DNA of 64,000 nt from Sphingorhabdus sp. EL138 (GTDB lineage Bacteria > Pseudomonadota > Alphaproteobacteria > Sphingomonadales > Sphingomonadaceae). Positions 8,395-17,410 of the stretch are shown here, piece by piece. Both the position numbers and the translations under genes were made by a program. The stretch spans positions 80,388 to 144,387 of the forward strand of contig NZ_CAMDCK010000004.1 of NCBI RefSeq assembly GCF_945890115.1, written 5' to 3'. Below the pieces are notes generated by a model. It worked only from the letters and a program-made list of their open reading frames with translations. It did not search any database and was not told where the DNA came from. The first letter of the stretch is position 1. Each line of letters opens with the position of its first letter.

Positions 8395-8523
8395 GTGATT
8401 CCGGCCTTTCTAAACAAGGGAAACCACCTCGAAATCGGGCAAACCCCGCCTAGGCACGGGCGCTTTAGGAGAGCCCCTGCGCCAAGTCAACAGCGCGCCT
8501 GCAAGAATGTTGCGACGCAATAG

Positions 8524-8551
8524 AAAAGGCCGCAGCATCCCTGCTACGGCC
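8524..8551 (-). terminator. Rho-independent terminator of the ydbH operon
   Basis: On the minus strand, ten-base arms (GGCCGTAGCA and TGCTGCGGCC, one U-G wobble) enclose the loop GGGA and are followed by TTTT. It lies 22 bases after the ydbL stop and separates the ydbH-ynbE-ydbL transcript from the ATP synthase operon. Confidence 0.85.
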
Positions 8552-8573
8552 CGTCCAAACTATGTGGTCAGTC

Positions 8574-8969
8574 TTACTGCGGGCAACGCGCGTCCAATTG
8601 CGGCGGGCTGTCGTCTCGGGTTTTCCACGCACCCGACGGTGTCTGGTATTTTTCACCGGCAACGGTGCGCTCCGCAATCAAACGGCACCCCGTGCGCAAC
8701 GCCATTTCTTCAACGGTTGCACCATTTGCCAAAGCCTCCTTTGAATACACGGCCTTACGCTTAATGTTAATATCCTCGACCAAAGCACGAACCGCCGACG
8801 AAGGCGGAACGACAAAGCCGAGATAACCGTCTGATTTTTCACCCACCAGGCCGCTTTCCCGCGCAGTTTGATAGGCAGGGTCTCGCCCTGACTGAAAGGC
8901 CATTGCGCTGGTTGCGGTCGTACCCAGCAACAACGCTGCGATGATCATTTCAACAGAATCTCTCATCAA
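8574..8969 (-). CDS. ydbL: YdbL family periplasmic protein (DUF1318)
   Basis: A 131-residue exported protein. A signal peptide (MIIAALLLGTTATSAMAFQS) precedes the DUF1318 core: TARESGLVGEKSDGYLGFV, then VRALVEDINIKRKAVYSKEA, then LRTGCRLIAERTVAGEKYQT. In E. coli YdbL acts as an accessory factor for the YdbH-YnbE bridge, possibly preventing improper YnbE multimerisation. It is the third gene of the operon and overlaps ynbE by four bases. A strong terminator follows. Confidence 0.87.
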   Translation of the reverse strand: MMRDSVEMIIAALLLGTTATSAMAFQSGRDPAYQTARESGLVGEKSDGYLGFVVPPSSAVRALVEDINIKRKAVYSKEALANGATVEEMALRTGCRLIAERTVAGEKYQTPSGAWKTRDDSPPQLDARCPQ

Positions 8970-9148
8970 AATACTCCCGGATTATTTTCAATCACTTTTT
9001 GAGACGCGGGGCCGAGCTTGTATAAAATTTCCTGCCGGATCGCGATGTTCAAGTTGATGACGATTGGCTTGTCGGGCGCGGTGACTTGCACGCACCCTGT
9101 CAAAACCGACGCCATCAACGGCGTGTACAAGAATATCATTTTCCTCAT
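8966..9148 (-). CDS. ynbE: YnbE family outer-membrane lipoprotein
   Basis: From the chosen start (MRKMIFLYTPLMASVLTGC) the product has 60 residues with a lipobox VLTGC, so the mature N-terminus is a lipidated cysteine at residue 19. The short mature part (APDKPIVINLNIAIRQEILY) is the YnbE core. In E. coli this lipoprotein pairs by beta-strand stacking with the C-terminus of YdbH to span the periplasm. The open frame continues upstream to 9352, but that part shows no conserved feature and runs into ydbH. A Met at 9139 is an alternative start. Confidence 0.85.
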   Translation of the reverse strand: MRKMIFLYTPLMASVLTGCVQVTAPDKPIVINLNIAIRQEILYKLGPASQKVIENNPGVF

Positions 9149-9230
9149 ATGGCGGCGAATCGCATTATCCGTACGGTTCGTCAATTGATGCTGGTACTGC
9201 GCCATATTCGCTTTCCCTTTGCTGAATGGT

Positions 9231-12200
9231 TCATTCATTTGGTGGCTCTTTTTTGGTTTCAACTGGTTGCGATGGTGCACCGGCTCCATCCTGCTGTTTC
9301 TGCTCTTCCAGCAAATATTGCAGATCGCGGTCCGCCGCATAATTGGCGTCATAAAGCCCGCGGATAGAGCCGATAAGTTTCAGGAACTCCGCAGTCACGC
9401 TGACGTTGAATTGTATCGGGATACGCGCGAGTTGCCGCGTGATGAAGTTCCGTTTTGCCAATGCGCCCTGTTGCAAACCTGTAAAGCTGATGTCCGTGAC
9501 GATTTCCCCGCCAAGGTCGCCTCCCACGCCAATAGTCAATGTGGAGTAGCGGATCGAGCGCAAGGCGTTAAAGGCATAATTGGCGAGCCTACCCATATCT
9601 TCATAAGCAAGTTCACCGAGATAGCTAACCTCCCCGCCGCCAGCACGCGACACGAGAGCGCCACCAACGATACGGCCGCCATCTTGGTTGAACAACATGG
9701 GCAAGACCCCGTCGAACACGCCAGTCACGCGTAGATTCTGAAAATCATAGCTAGCAAGCAGCTTCTCCGCATCAACGCCAATAACGCGGAAGGTTAAGCG
9801 GCGTTCGGACTCAACCCCAAAATCGAGGACAGTTGGATCAAGCACCAATTCTCCGCCCGCAAATGGCCAGCGCCCAGATTCAATCGCCACCTGCCGATTG
9901 GGCAGCAAACGGTAGCTGACCGTTCCGCCCAGTGCAGGAATACCTGGGTTGACCGACCCAAGCATCGCGATTTGGCCCGGTGCGGTTTCCAGGCCCAAAA
10001 GGTCGGAAAACAGGATTTCGGTGGTCAGCCCCTCAACCGGGCCGAAGGCGGCGGCCAAGTTCATGTCGCGCGTCGCAACCCGGCCAGTGCTGCGCACCCC
10101 ATCTGTGTCCCACTCGATACGGCCATCGCCCCGGATGCTGCCATCGACATTGGCGGCGACGCCCAAGATTAGCGCGGTGAGCAAATCGGGTTGGAAGCGG
10201 TCATTAAAGCGCAAGTCATCCACAGCGAGCAAGGCGCGCCCGCTGCTGTTGTTTAAATCATGCCGGATATCGACATCCGAAACGCGGGTGCCAGTTGTGG
10301 GTTCAACCAAATGGCCGGTCGCAGTGATGATGCTGTTTGCGAGCGACAGCCGCATATCCGGCACCAGCATGGGCATGAACCGGTCCACCTGATCCGCATC
10401 CAACACATTCAGCCCCGCGTTGAGGGTCAGCGTCTCGGCAAGGTAGCGCCATTCACCCGATGCGGCGTCAATCAGCAGCGGGACATTGCCAATCTGCCCC
10501 GCGCCGCCCGTCAATATACCCGAAGCGCCGCCTTCCCCAAATCCGCCATTAAAACTTGCCACGTTAAAGATAGACCGCGCGTCGGGTTGGCCCAATTCAA
10601 CGACGACGTCTTTGGCTGCAAAACCGTCGGTCAGGCTGAAACGGACGCTGCTACTGCGCGCAGCGAGGGGCGCGCTGCCAAGCGTGCCCAAACTGTTAAA
10701 GCCTGCGACATTGGTTGCAAAACGGACATTGCCCGCACGCAAGCTTAGCATTGGCCGTCCTGCGTCAGGGCATAAGCGCAGCGATTGGCCGCGCAAGGCT
10801 AAGTTCGATATGCGCAATGCGTCAAAGCGGACATTCTGGCAGCTGTCATACAAAGTGAAAGCCCCCGCATTATAACGCCCAGATATCGGGGCGTTCAGGC
10901 CAGTGACGAATCCACCCGGCAACGGCCCCGACATCCGCGCCTGCCCCGCAAAGCGCCAAGCACCATCAGGCGCAACGTTGAACGCAAGCTTTGGCACCGA
11001 TAGGCTGGCCCCACCTGAAGCATAAGGCGCGATGAAGAGGTTGCCCAACCAAGCCTGCCCCGATTGCGCGAGCCGGAGGGTAGTGGCCGGCACATAAGGT
11101 CCGGACAGCGCCAATTGCGCAGGCGCGTCCAGTCGCCAACCCGATGCAGTTCTTGTCACGCCAAAAGAACCGCTCTGCCGCAGACGGATGCCTGATGCGC
11201 TGGTCATGGCAAGATTGGTTATGGTGCCCCCGCGGTGGCCCTGAAAATCCTGATAGGCATCAAAGCCGAGCCGCGCGGAGAATTGGTCGCCAGCGCGTTC
11301 CACGACGGGCGTCATGCGCGCGACGATTGGGCCAATGGGCGTATCCTTGGTTTGCGCGGCTAGATCGTGCAGACCCGTGATGGTGCCACGGTCCAATGCA
11401 CCATTGCCGATCGACATTGCGCCGCGCGCCGACAAAGCCATACGGCCATTGGTAAGCCCCGCTGTTCCCTTGGCGTCCAAAACCAACCGGCGCACCGACA
11501 ATGGCGCCGAACGCAGGGCCCCCTTGTCCATCGTAAAGTCGAAATTGGTGCGCGCCAATTTGCCATTGACCGACAGCTTGCCAGATATCCCCTGCAACTG
11601 AACCTGCGATATTCTGAGCCCATCCGCGGCATAAGCGAGGCTGCCGTCCCAAGCATCAAAGCGTTCGGACAGCTTGAGATTAGTGTCAAAACGCGGCGCG
11701 ACCAGCGCGATGCCTAAACTGCTGCACTTTGCATTGGTGGCCGTAATTGGCCCAATCAAACGCGGCTCACGCCATTCGAGCAACAGTTTACCATCAAATT
11801 TCATGTCCGCCGCGCTGCATCCCGCCGCCGAAATGCTTGGTGCACGTAAGGACAGCTTGCCTGCAAATCGGTTCCGCAGCAGGCCGCTGCCATCAAGGCC
11901 TGCATGCATGACACCCCAAGGTGTATCAAACCGCGCGTGGGCGTTTTTAATGCTTACCGCGATATCGGGCCATTCAAACGGCGCGGCGGACTTTGGGTCG
12001 GTGAATTTGTCCAGTTCACCAAAGGACAATGTGCCATCGGCATAACGCCCACGCAGCATCACGCCCTCCGCGTGGACGTCCCGCACCTCTGCGCCGGAGA
12101 AGTTCAAGGCCATGTTTATTTCGACCAACTTTGCGGTCAGGTCAGGGCGGGCCGGATCACCGATGACAAGATCGCGAATACGCTGGGTGCGAAAACCGAT

Positions 12201-12413
12201 GGTATCGATTGTATAGCGCGCCTTGATACCACGCTCTGCAAACGCATTTTGCACAAAATGGTCCGCAATATTGTTACGCTGGGCCCATGCAAACAGCAAT
12301 AACAGCGCAAGCAAGATGCCGACGCCGCCGAAAATGCGCCGCTTCCACTGTGCGCCTTTATCGGGTTGCACATCGACATCGCCCGTCGGTATTTCGTCGG
12401 CAGGATCCAGCAT
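9231..12413 (-). CDS. ydbH: YdbH, AsmA-like inter-membrane lipid transport protein
   Basis: A very long protein, 1060 residues from the Met at 12413. A charged N-terminal tail is followed by one membrane anchor (FGGVGILLALLLLFAWAQ, about 28-45) and a huge periplasmic beta-rich region. The C-terminal dicarboxylate-type segment (SRAGGGEVSYLGELAYEDMG, then LTIGVGGDLGGEIVTDISF) is typical of YdbH. The family (with TamB and YhdP) forms a hydrophobic groove that moves phospholipids to the outer membrane. The last residues (Gln/Pro/Glu-rich) lie beyond the conserved part. The frame is open upstream to 12524, but MLDPADEIP at 12413 gives the expected short cytosolic tail. ynbE and ydbL follow on the same strand, as in E. 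coli. Confidence 0.88.
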   Translation of the reverse strand: MLDPADEIPTGDVDVQPDKGAQWKRRIFGGVGILLALLLLFAWAQRNNIADHFVQNAFAERGIKARYTIDTIGFRTQRIRDLVIGDPARPDLTAKLVEINMALNFSGAEVRDVHAEGVMLRGRYADGTLSFGELDKFTDPKSAAPFEWPDIAVSIKNAHARFDTPWGVMHAGLDGSGLLRNRFAGKLSLRAPSISAAGCSAADMKFDGKLLLEWREPRLIGPITATNAKCSSLGIALVAPRFDTNLKLSERFDAWDGSLAYAADGLRISQVQLQGISGKLSVNGKLARTNFDFTMDKGALRSAPLSVRRLVLDAKGTAGLTNGRMALSARGAMSIGNGALDRGTITGLHDLAAQTKDTPIGPIVARMTPVVERAGDQFSARLGFDAYQDFQGHRGGTITNLAMTSASGIRLRQSGSFGVTRTASGWRLDAPAQLALSGPYVPATTLRLAQSGQAWLGNLFIAPYASGGASLSVPKLAFNVAPDGAWRFAGQARMSGPLPGGFVTGLNAPISGRYNAGAFTLYDSCQNVRFDALRISNLALRGQSLRLCPDAGRPMLSLRAGNVRFATNVAGFNSLGTLGSAPLAARSSSVRFSLTDGFAAKDVVVELGQPDARSIFNVASFNGGFGEGGASGILTGGAGQIGNVPLLIDAASGEWRYLAETLTLNAGLNVLDADQVDRFMPMLVPDMRLSLANSIITATGHLVEPTTGTRVSDVDIRHDLNNSSGRALLAVDDLRFNDRFQPDLLTALILGVAANVDGSIRGDGRIEWDTDGVRSTGRVATRDMNLAAAFGPVEGLTTEILFSDLLGLETAPGQIAMLGSVNPGIPALGGTVSYRLLPNRQVAIESGRWPFAGGELVLDPTVLDFGVESERRLTFRVIGVDAEKLLASYDFQNLRVTGVFDGVLPMLFNQDGGRIVGGALVSRAGGGEVSYLGELAYEDMGRLANYAFNALRSIRYSTLTIGVGGDLGGEIVTDISFTGLQQGALAKRNFITRQLARIPIQFNVSVTAEFLKLIGSIRGLYDANYAADRDLQYLLEEQKQQDGAGAPSQPVETKKEPPNE

Positions 12414-12523
12414 GTCACTCAAATGCGGGAAAGGGCGGCCGGTTGCAACGGCATTTGCGTGATGTGACTTGCACCACATGAAAAAATCGCAGAAAAGGTT
12501 TTTGTCACAAGAGGATAGCAGCA

Positions 12524-13219
12524 ATGCAGGATATTGCGGACAAGACGGAGCATCATGGCACGGGCCACCGCGCGCGTTTGCGTAAACGCTTGTTGGAGAA
12601 AAATGGCGAGAGCCTGCACGATCATGAATTGATCGAATATCTCCTCGCGCTCGCCATTCCGCGCCGGGATACCAAGCAGATCGCGAAGGATTTAATTCAC
12701 CGTTACGGTAGCCTGTCCGCCTTGCTGACAGCCGATGCCGACAGTATCCTGCAAGAAAAATGGATGGGCGAAACCAGCGTTGCGGCGTTGAAAATAGTCC
12801 AAGTGGCGGCGCTTCGCCTGTTGAGTGAGCCCGTCCGCGAACTGCCGATATTGTCGTCTTGGCAATCCTTGCTGGATTATCTGCGCGCGGACATGGCGCA
12901 TCTGACGATTGAGCGCGTGCGCACGCTCTATCTCAATAGCAAAAACATGCTGATCCGGGATGAGGTGGCGAGCGAGGGTTCCGTCGACCAAGCTGCCATT
13001 TATACGCGCGAAGTCATCCGCCGCGCGATGGATCTTGGTGCGGCAGCGATTATTCTTGTCCACAACCATCCCAGCGGAGACAGCGCGCCGAGCCGCCAAG
13101 ATATCGCGATGACGCGGGACATTGCGGATGCCGGGAAAAAGTTCGGAATAGCCGTGCACGACCATATCATCATTGGCAAAAACGGTTTCAGCAGCATGCG
13201 CAGCTCGGGACTCATTTAG
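12524..13219 (+). CDS. radC: RadC family JAB-domain protein
   Basis: 231 residues. The N-terminal helix-hairpin-helix-like part (ELIEYLLALAIPRRDTKQIA) and the C-terminal JAB/MPN metalloprotease-like domain match RadC. The metal site is visible: H180-x-H182 in HNHPSGDSAP, with D193 ten residues later. Despite the name, a direct role in DNA repair is doubtful; the enzyme activity is unknown. An SD-like GAGGA lies ten bases before the ATG. It is divergent from ydbH. Confidence 0.92.
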   Translation: MQDIADKTEHHGTGHRARLRKRLLEKNGESLHDHELIEYLLALAIPRRDTKQIAKDLIHRYGSLSALLTADADSILQEKWMGETSVAALKIVQVAALRLLSEPVRELPILSSWQSLLDYLRADMAHLTIERVRTLYLNSKNMLIRDEVASEGSVDQAAIYTREVIRRAMDLGAAAIILVHNHPSGDSAPSRQDIAMTRDIADAGKKFGIAVHDHIIIGKNGFSSMRSSGLI

Positions 13220-13258
13220 CGGGTGGCAAAATGGTGGCTGCTCCCGCATAGCCGCAAA

Positions 13259-14512
13259 ATGCCATCTTCGACTCCCGTTCAGAAATCCATTGGTCCGCGC
13301 GAGCTGACCGTGATGATGTCCTCGCTCATGGCGCTCAATGCGCTGGCCATTGACGCGATGTTGCCCGCCTTCCCCGCCATGGTGCGCGGCCTTAGCCTAG
13401 CCGATCCGAACCAGATCCAGTATATCATCTCGACCTTTTTGGCGGGGACAGGAATCGGTGCGCTCATTTACGGTCCATTGTCCGACCGTTATGGGCGAAA
13501 GCCGATATTGCTGATCGCAATTATTGGTTCGGGGATCGCTTCTTTGGCATGTTCCTTTGCACCTGATTTTGAAATCATGCTCATCATGCGCTTTATCCAT
13601 GGGCTATTGGCCGCGGCCATGGGCGTTCTTGTGATCTCGGTCATACGGGACCAGTTTGAAGGCGACGCCATGGCGCGGCGTATGTCGACTATCTTCCTCA
13701 TCTTCATGATCGTCCCAATTGTCGCGCCGACCATTGGCCAGTTGGTGCTGCTTTTCGCTGGCTGGCGGGTTATTTTTGACCTGATGGCCTTCATGGCGGT
13801 CATCGCCGCTATCTGGGTCTATCTGCGCTTGCCCGAAACCTTGGCCCCCGAAAATGTCATTCCTATCCAACCAAAGGCGCTCGCCAAGGCGTGGAAGATT
13901 GTTTTCCTCAACCGCAACGCTGCGGGCTATATGATTGGCGCCGGCGTCACGCAGGGCGCTTTGTTCGGCTATCTCAACAGTTCGCAGCAGATGTTCGACA
14001 AGGTGTTCAACGCAGCGGATTTCTTTACCATTGGTTTTGCGATCATCGCCATTGGCATCGCGGTGTCCAACTTCACCAATTCGCGCATCGTCGAACGTTT
14101 TGGCGCGCGCCGTGTGTCGCAGACTGCTTTGTTGACCTTTATCGCCTTGGGCGCGTTGCAATTGCTTGCGGCCAAATTTGCACCAACATCCTTGCCGATC
14201 TTCCTGATATTGCTGACCGGTAACATGGCGATGATCGGCTTTATCGGCTCCAACTTCTCGTCGATTGCGATGACACCCTTTGGCCATGTCGCAGGGGCGG
14301 CCTCGTCCTTTCAGACCTTCGTCCGCACATTGCTTTCGGCATCGCTGGGGGCAATCATCGGGCAACAGTTTGACGGCACGGTATATCCGGTGGCGCTAGG
14401 GTTTCTATGCTGCGGGCTGGTCGCGCTTGGCCTTGTCCTATGGTGCGAAAAGGGGAAGCTTTTTACGCGGCCCGGCACCACATTACCCATGCCCACCAAT
14501 CCGCGCAATTAA
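13259..14512 (+). CDS. Bcr/CflA-type MFS drug exporter
   Basis: A twelve-helix major facilitator, about 417 residues from the ATG at 13259. The loop 2-3 signature GPLSDRYGRKPIL and the first helix region MALNALAIDAMLPAFPAM (acidic residue in helix 1) are the DHA1 Bcr/CflA hallmarks. It is a likely proton-coupled exporter of drugs or metabolites; the substrate cannot be read from sequence. A GTG start at 13223 would add 12 residues; neither start has a convincing SD. It ends at a bidirectional terminator shared with the convergent permease gene. Confidence 0.85.
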   Translation: MPSSTPVQKSIGPRELTVMMSSLMALNALAIDAMLPAFPAMVRGLSLADPNQIQYIISTFLAGTGIGALIYGPLSDRYGRKPILLIAIIGSGIASLACSFAPDFEIMLIMRFIHGLLAAAMGVLVISVIRDQFEGDAMARRMSTIFLIFMIVPIVAPTIGQLVLLFAGWRVIFDLMAFMAVIAAIWVYLRLPETLAPENVIPIQPKALAKAWKIVFLNRNAAGYMIGAGVTQGALFGYLNSSQQMFDKVFNAADFFTIGFAIIAIGIAVSNFTNSRIVERFGARRVSQTALLTFIALGALQLLAAKFAPTSLPIFLILLTGNMAMIGFIGSNFSSIAMTPFGHVAGAASSFQTFVRTLLSASLGAIIGQQFDGTVYPVALGFLCCGLVALGLVLWCEKGKLFTRPGTTLPMPTNPRN

Positions 14513-14523
14513 GGCAAAGAAAA

Positions 14524-14551
14524 GGGGCACCGAAGCGCCCCTGTCCTTTTG
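14524..14551. terminator. Bidirectional terminator between exporter and permease
   Basis: The six-base stem AGGGGC (14524-14529) and GCCCCT (14538-14543) has an eight-base loop. It is preceded by AAAA and followed by a T-rich tract, and it sits in the 55-base gap between two convergent genes. Confidence 0.6.
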
Positions 14552-14567
14552 TTATTTGCCGGAAGCC

Positions 14568-16127
14568 TTAGTCTACAACTGGACCAGGAAACTCACCCAT
14601 ATCCGGCGCATCATCGGCCAACTGGTCATGCTGCAGGTTAGAATTGCGCATGCCATACACGAAGTAAATAAATATGGCGCCAACCAAAAAGTAGACGAAC
14701 ATCATAAGTACATGTTTTGGAAGCGACTCGATCAGATACAGACACGACAATATGCCAAGAATCGGTGTCAGCGGGTAGAGCGGCACCGAGAAGCCACGTG
14801 GCAATTCAGGTGCTGCACGGCGCAGGTAAATCACCGACAGACAGACGATTGCAAATGCCGCCAAGGTACCAACCGACGTCATGTCGCCCAGAACATTGAT
14901 GTCAAAGAAACCAGCCGCAACCGCCGTGATCGTGCCGACCAACAGCGTATTGATATAAGGTGTGTGGAAACGTGGGTGTACCCTAGAGAATATCTTCGGC
15001 AACAGACCATCGCGGGCCATGGTGTAGAAGATACGGGTTTGTGCATACATCAACACCAGAACAACCGAGGTCAGGCCAATGATCGCGCCGACCTTAATGG
15101 TCTTTGCAAGCCACGACCATTGCGCGCCGAAGCTATCAACCACAACCGCAACTGGGTCAGGCACATTCAATGTTTCATAAGGCACGAGCAGGGTCATGAT
15201 CGCAGCAACAAGCATATAGATGACTGTGCAGACAACCAACGAACCAATGATGCCAAATGGCATGTCACGCTTGGGGTCTTTTGCTTCCTGACCAGCGGTC
15301 GAAACAGCTTCAAAACCGATGTAGGCGAAAAACACGATGGATGCGGCACGCATGATGCCGTCGAAACCGAATTCACCGTCGCCGGTATTTTCAGGAATAA
15401 ATGGCGTCCAATTAGTCGCCACCAGTTCAGGCAGATTTGAAAGGACGATATAACCACCAACCAGAATGAACGCAGCAAGAACGCTCACCTTAATGGCGAC
15501 GATGACGTTGTTCACCTTGGCCGATTCCGACACGCCAACCACCAGTAAAAGCGACAAAGCCATGCAGATGAAGAATGCTGGCAAGTTGAAAATCGCGGTC
15601 ACCGCAACACCATCAACGATCAACGGCGCACCGTCACGCATCACGGCTTGACCGGTCGGACCGGTAAACTGCGGCGGGATGACAAGACCAAAGTCTGCCA
15701 GAAGACTGACGACATATCCGCCCCAGCCTACCGCGACCACCGAGGCTGCGAGGCCATATTCAAGGAGCAACAACGCGCCCATGATCCAAGCGACAAATTC
15801 ACCCAATGTCGTATAGCTATAGGTATAAGCGGAACCTGACACGGGCAGTGTCGAGGAGAGTTCGGCGTAGCAAAGCCCTGCAAAGGCGCAGACGATACCT
15901 GCGACAACGAACGACAACATGACAGCAGGGCCAGCATGTAAGGCAGCCGCGCTACCCGTACGGACGAAAATACCCGCACCGATGATGCAACCAACGCCTA
16001 ACAGCAGAAGGTTCCATTTGCCCAACGAACGCTTCAATTCGCTGTTTGCCGACTCTCTTTGTACCTGTGCGATCGTTTTGCGCGCAAACATGCGCTGCAT
16101 CACGGATTGCTGCTCAACGGCCATCAT
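14568..16127 (-). CDS. APC family amino acid permease
   Basis: A cytoplasmic-membrane amino acid transporter, 519 residues with about twelve helices. After a basic N-terminal tail, helix 1 carries GVGCIIGAGIFVRTG, the unwound substrate-binding G-A/S-G motif of the APC fold. CYAELSSTLPVSGSAYTYSY in helix 3 and AYIGFEAVSTAGQEAKDPKR in helix 6 are typical of the cationic amino acid transporter-like branch (YfnA/CAT type). The exact substrate is unknown. The start at 16127 has GGGGAG upstream. It is encoded downstream of hinT on the same strand with 65 bases between. Confidence 0.88.
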   Translation of the reverse strand: MMAVEQQSVMQRMFARKTIAQVQRESANSELKRSLGKWNLLLLGVGCIIGAGIFVRTGSAAALHAGPAVMLSFVVAGIVCAFAGLCYAELSSTLPVSGSAYTYSYTTLGEFVAWIMGALLLLEYGLAASVVAVGWGGYVVSLLADFGLVIPPQFTGPTGQAVMRDGAPLIVDGVAVTAIFNLPAFFICMALSLLLVVGVSESAKVNNVIVAIKVSVLAAFILVGGYIVLSNLPELVATNWTPFIPENTGDGEFGFDGIMRAASIVFFAYIGFEAVSTAGQEAKDPKRDMPFGIIGSLVVCTVIYMLVAAIMTLLVPYETLNVPDPVAVVVDSFGAQWSWLAKTIKVGAIIGLTSVVLVLMYAQTRIFYTMARDGLLPKIFSRVHPRFHTPYINTLLVGTITAVAAGFFDINVLGDMTSVGTLAAFAIVCLSVIYLRRAAPELPRGFSVPLYPLTPILGILSCLYLIESLPKHVLMMFVYFLVGAIFIYFVYGMRNSNLQHDQLADDAPDMGEFPGPVVD

Positions 16128-16192
16128 AATCTCCCCGATGGATTTCTTGTCGCGCAGAACCTAACCTCAAAATGCCACCGCGCAACTTAATT

Positions 16193-16570
16193 TCACCGTG
16201 CCAGCATGGGTCCGAGCGGTTTTCCACCAAAAATATGGACGTGCAAGTGTGGAACCTCTTGATGCGCGTCCATTCCGATGTTCGCCAATAATCGATATCC
16301 CGGCTCAACCAGCCCCAATTCGCGCGCAACATGGCCAACGGCGCGAACAAAGCCGGCTATTTCGGAATCGCTGGCTTTGGCGCTAAAATCATCCCAACTG
16401 ACATAAGCGCCTTTGGGTATCACCAGCACATGGACGGGTGCCTGCGGGTTGATGTCGTCAAAGGCCAAGGCCCATTCATCCTCGAACACCTTGCGGCACG
16501 GGATCTCGCCACGCAGGATTTTGGCGAAGATATTCTGGTCGTCATATTCCAGTGTTGGGTCAATCGGCAT
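16193..16570 (-). CDS. hinT: HIT family purine nucleoside phosphoramidase (HinT-like)
   Basis: 125 residues, the usual HinT length. The histidine triad is H108-x-H110-x-H112 in PHLHVHIFGG. The N-terminal IFAKILRGEIPCRKVFEDE and the central PQAPVHVLVIPKG are classic HinT segments. The family hydrolyses AMP-N-linked substrates, such as lysyl-AMP, and acts as a dimer. It follows hisE by 15 bases; hisE-hinT pairing is common at the end of alphaproteobacterial his clusters, but here the other his genes are absent. Confidence 0.92.
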   Translation of the reverse strand: MPIDPTLEYDDQNIFAKILRGEIPCRKVFEDEWALAFDDINPQAPVHVLVIPKGAYVSWDDFSAKASDSEIAGFVRAVGHVARELGLVEPGYRLLANIGMDAHQEVPHLHVHIFGGKPLGPMLAR

Positions 16571-16585
16571 GTGTCACTCCTTGGC

Positions 16586-16903
16586 TTATGTCCGCGCGGC
16601 TTTTTCGACCAAGCCAGAGACACCTTCCCTGCGATCGAGTTCAGCGAGTACATCGTCCAGCGTGACACCCACATCACGCAGCAATATCATCAGGTGAAAA
16701 ATCAGGTCCGCCGCTTCAGCGGTGACATGCGCCGCGTCGCCCGACAGCGCAGCGATAATGGTCTCGGTCGCTTCCTCGCCAACCTTTTGCGCGATTTTGC
16801 CACGGCCCTTGGCGAATAAGGATGCGACATAGCTACTGTCTGGGGCGGCGTCCGCGCGCTGGGCAATGATATGTTCGAGCCGTATGAGTGTATCGCGCAT
16901 CAT
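16586..16903 (-). CDS. hisE: Phosphoribosyl-ATP pyrophosphatase
   Basis: Second step of histidine synthesis, converting PR-ATP to PR-AMP; 105 residues. The MazG-like helical fold shows KVGEEATETIIAALSGD followed by EAADLIFHLMILLRDVGV, the E-E-x-x-E and E-x-x-D metal sites. The start overlaps the end of the marR gene by four bases, so it is probably translated from a marR-hisE-hinT transcript. The second Met (16900) would also serve. Confidence 0.93.
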   Translation of the reverse strand: MMRDTLIRLEHIIAQRADAAPDSSYVASLFAKGRGKIAQKVGEEATETIIAALSGDAAHVTAEAADLIFHLMILLRDVGVTLDDVLAELDRREGVSGLVEKAART

Positions 16904-17409
16904 ATATCTCTCTGTAAGGCAACGACCATGGCCTTGTCCTCAGCAGGGATCAAGCCTTCGAGGACGCGCCAGAAGCCGGTGACCGATTCCTGCCCGGCCG
17001 CCGCATAAGCGGACGCCAGGCTGTTGCGCAATGCATCAAACAATTGGGCTTCGAACTGAACCCCCTCGGGCGTGAGGCGCAAGAGTTTCTGACGCCGGTC
17101 GACATTCCCCGTCCGCGTTTCGACAAGGCCGCGATCCCCTAAATCGGTAAGGACGCGGCCAAGCGATTGTTTCGTAATCGCAAGGATTTTCAGTAACGTG
17201 CTAATCGGCAAATCGGGCTGGCGCGCAATGAAATACAACGCGCGATGGTGCGCGCGACCAAGGCCATGTTCGGCCAGCCCTTCGTCAATGGCGCGTGTGA
17301 GCCGCGTATAACCAAAGAACAAAAGCTCAACCCCGCGGCGCACTTCATTCTCACGAAGGAACAGGGGCGACGCAGTCGGGGTGACAGAAACAGAAGATGG
17401 GACAGCCAT
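16900..17409 (-). CDS. MarR family transcriptional regulator
   Basis: A winged-helix regulator, 169 residues from the Met at 17409. Core: LTRAIDEGLAEHGLGRAHHR, then PISTLLKILAITKQSLGRVL (recognition helix region), then GLVETRTGNVDRRQKLLRLT, the MarR wing with its D-x-R motif. The open frame continues 92 codons further, but that part is the reverse complement of the ilvE promoter and coding region, so it is not used. It is divergent from ilvE, with a 12-base perfect palindrome between them, so it likely controls ilvE and itself. The ligand is unknown. Confidence 0.88.
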   Translation of the reverse strand: MAVPSSVSVTPTASPLFLRENEVRRGVELLFFGYTRLTRAIDEGLAEHGLGRAHHRALYFIARQPDLPISTLLKILAITKQSLGRVLTDLGDRGLVETRTGNVDRRQKLLRLTPEGVQFEAQLFDALRNSLASAYAAAGQESVTGFWRVLEGLIPAEDKAMVVALQRDI

Positions 17410-17410
17410 A

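Noticed and set aside
9149..9352. N-terminal extension of the YnbE frame
   Set aside because: There is no lipobox or conserved part in it, and it intrudes into the ydbH end; the Met at 9148 gives the expected signal and lipobox.
13604..14365. 253-codon minus-strand open frame
   Set aside because: It is the antisense of the Bcr/CflA exporter, very hydrophilic because membrane helices are being read backwards.
14427..15440. 337-codon plus-strand open frame
   Set aside because: It is the antisense of the APC permease with the same hydrophilic shadow composition.
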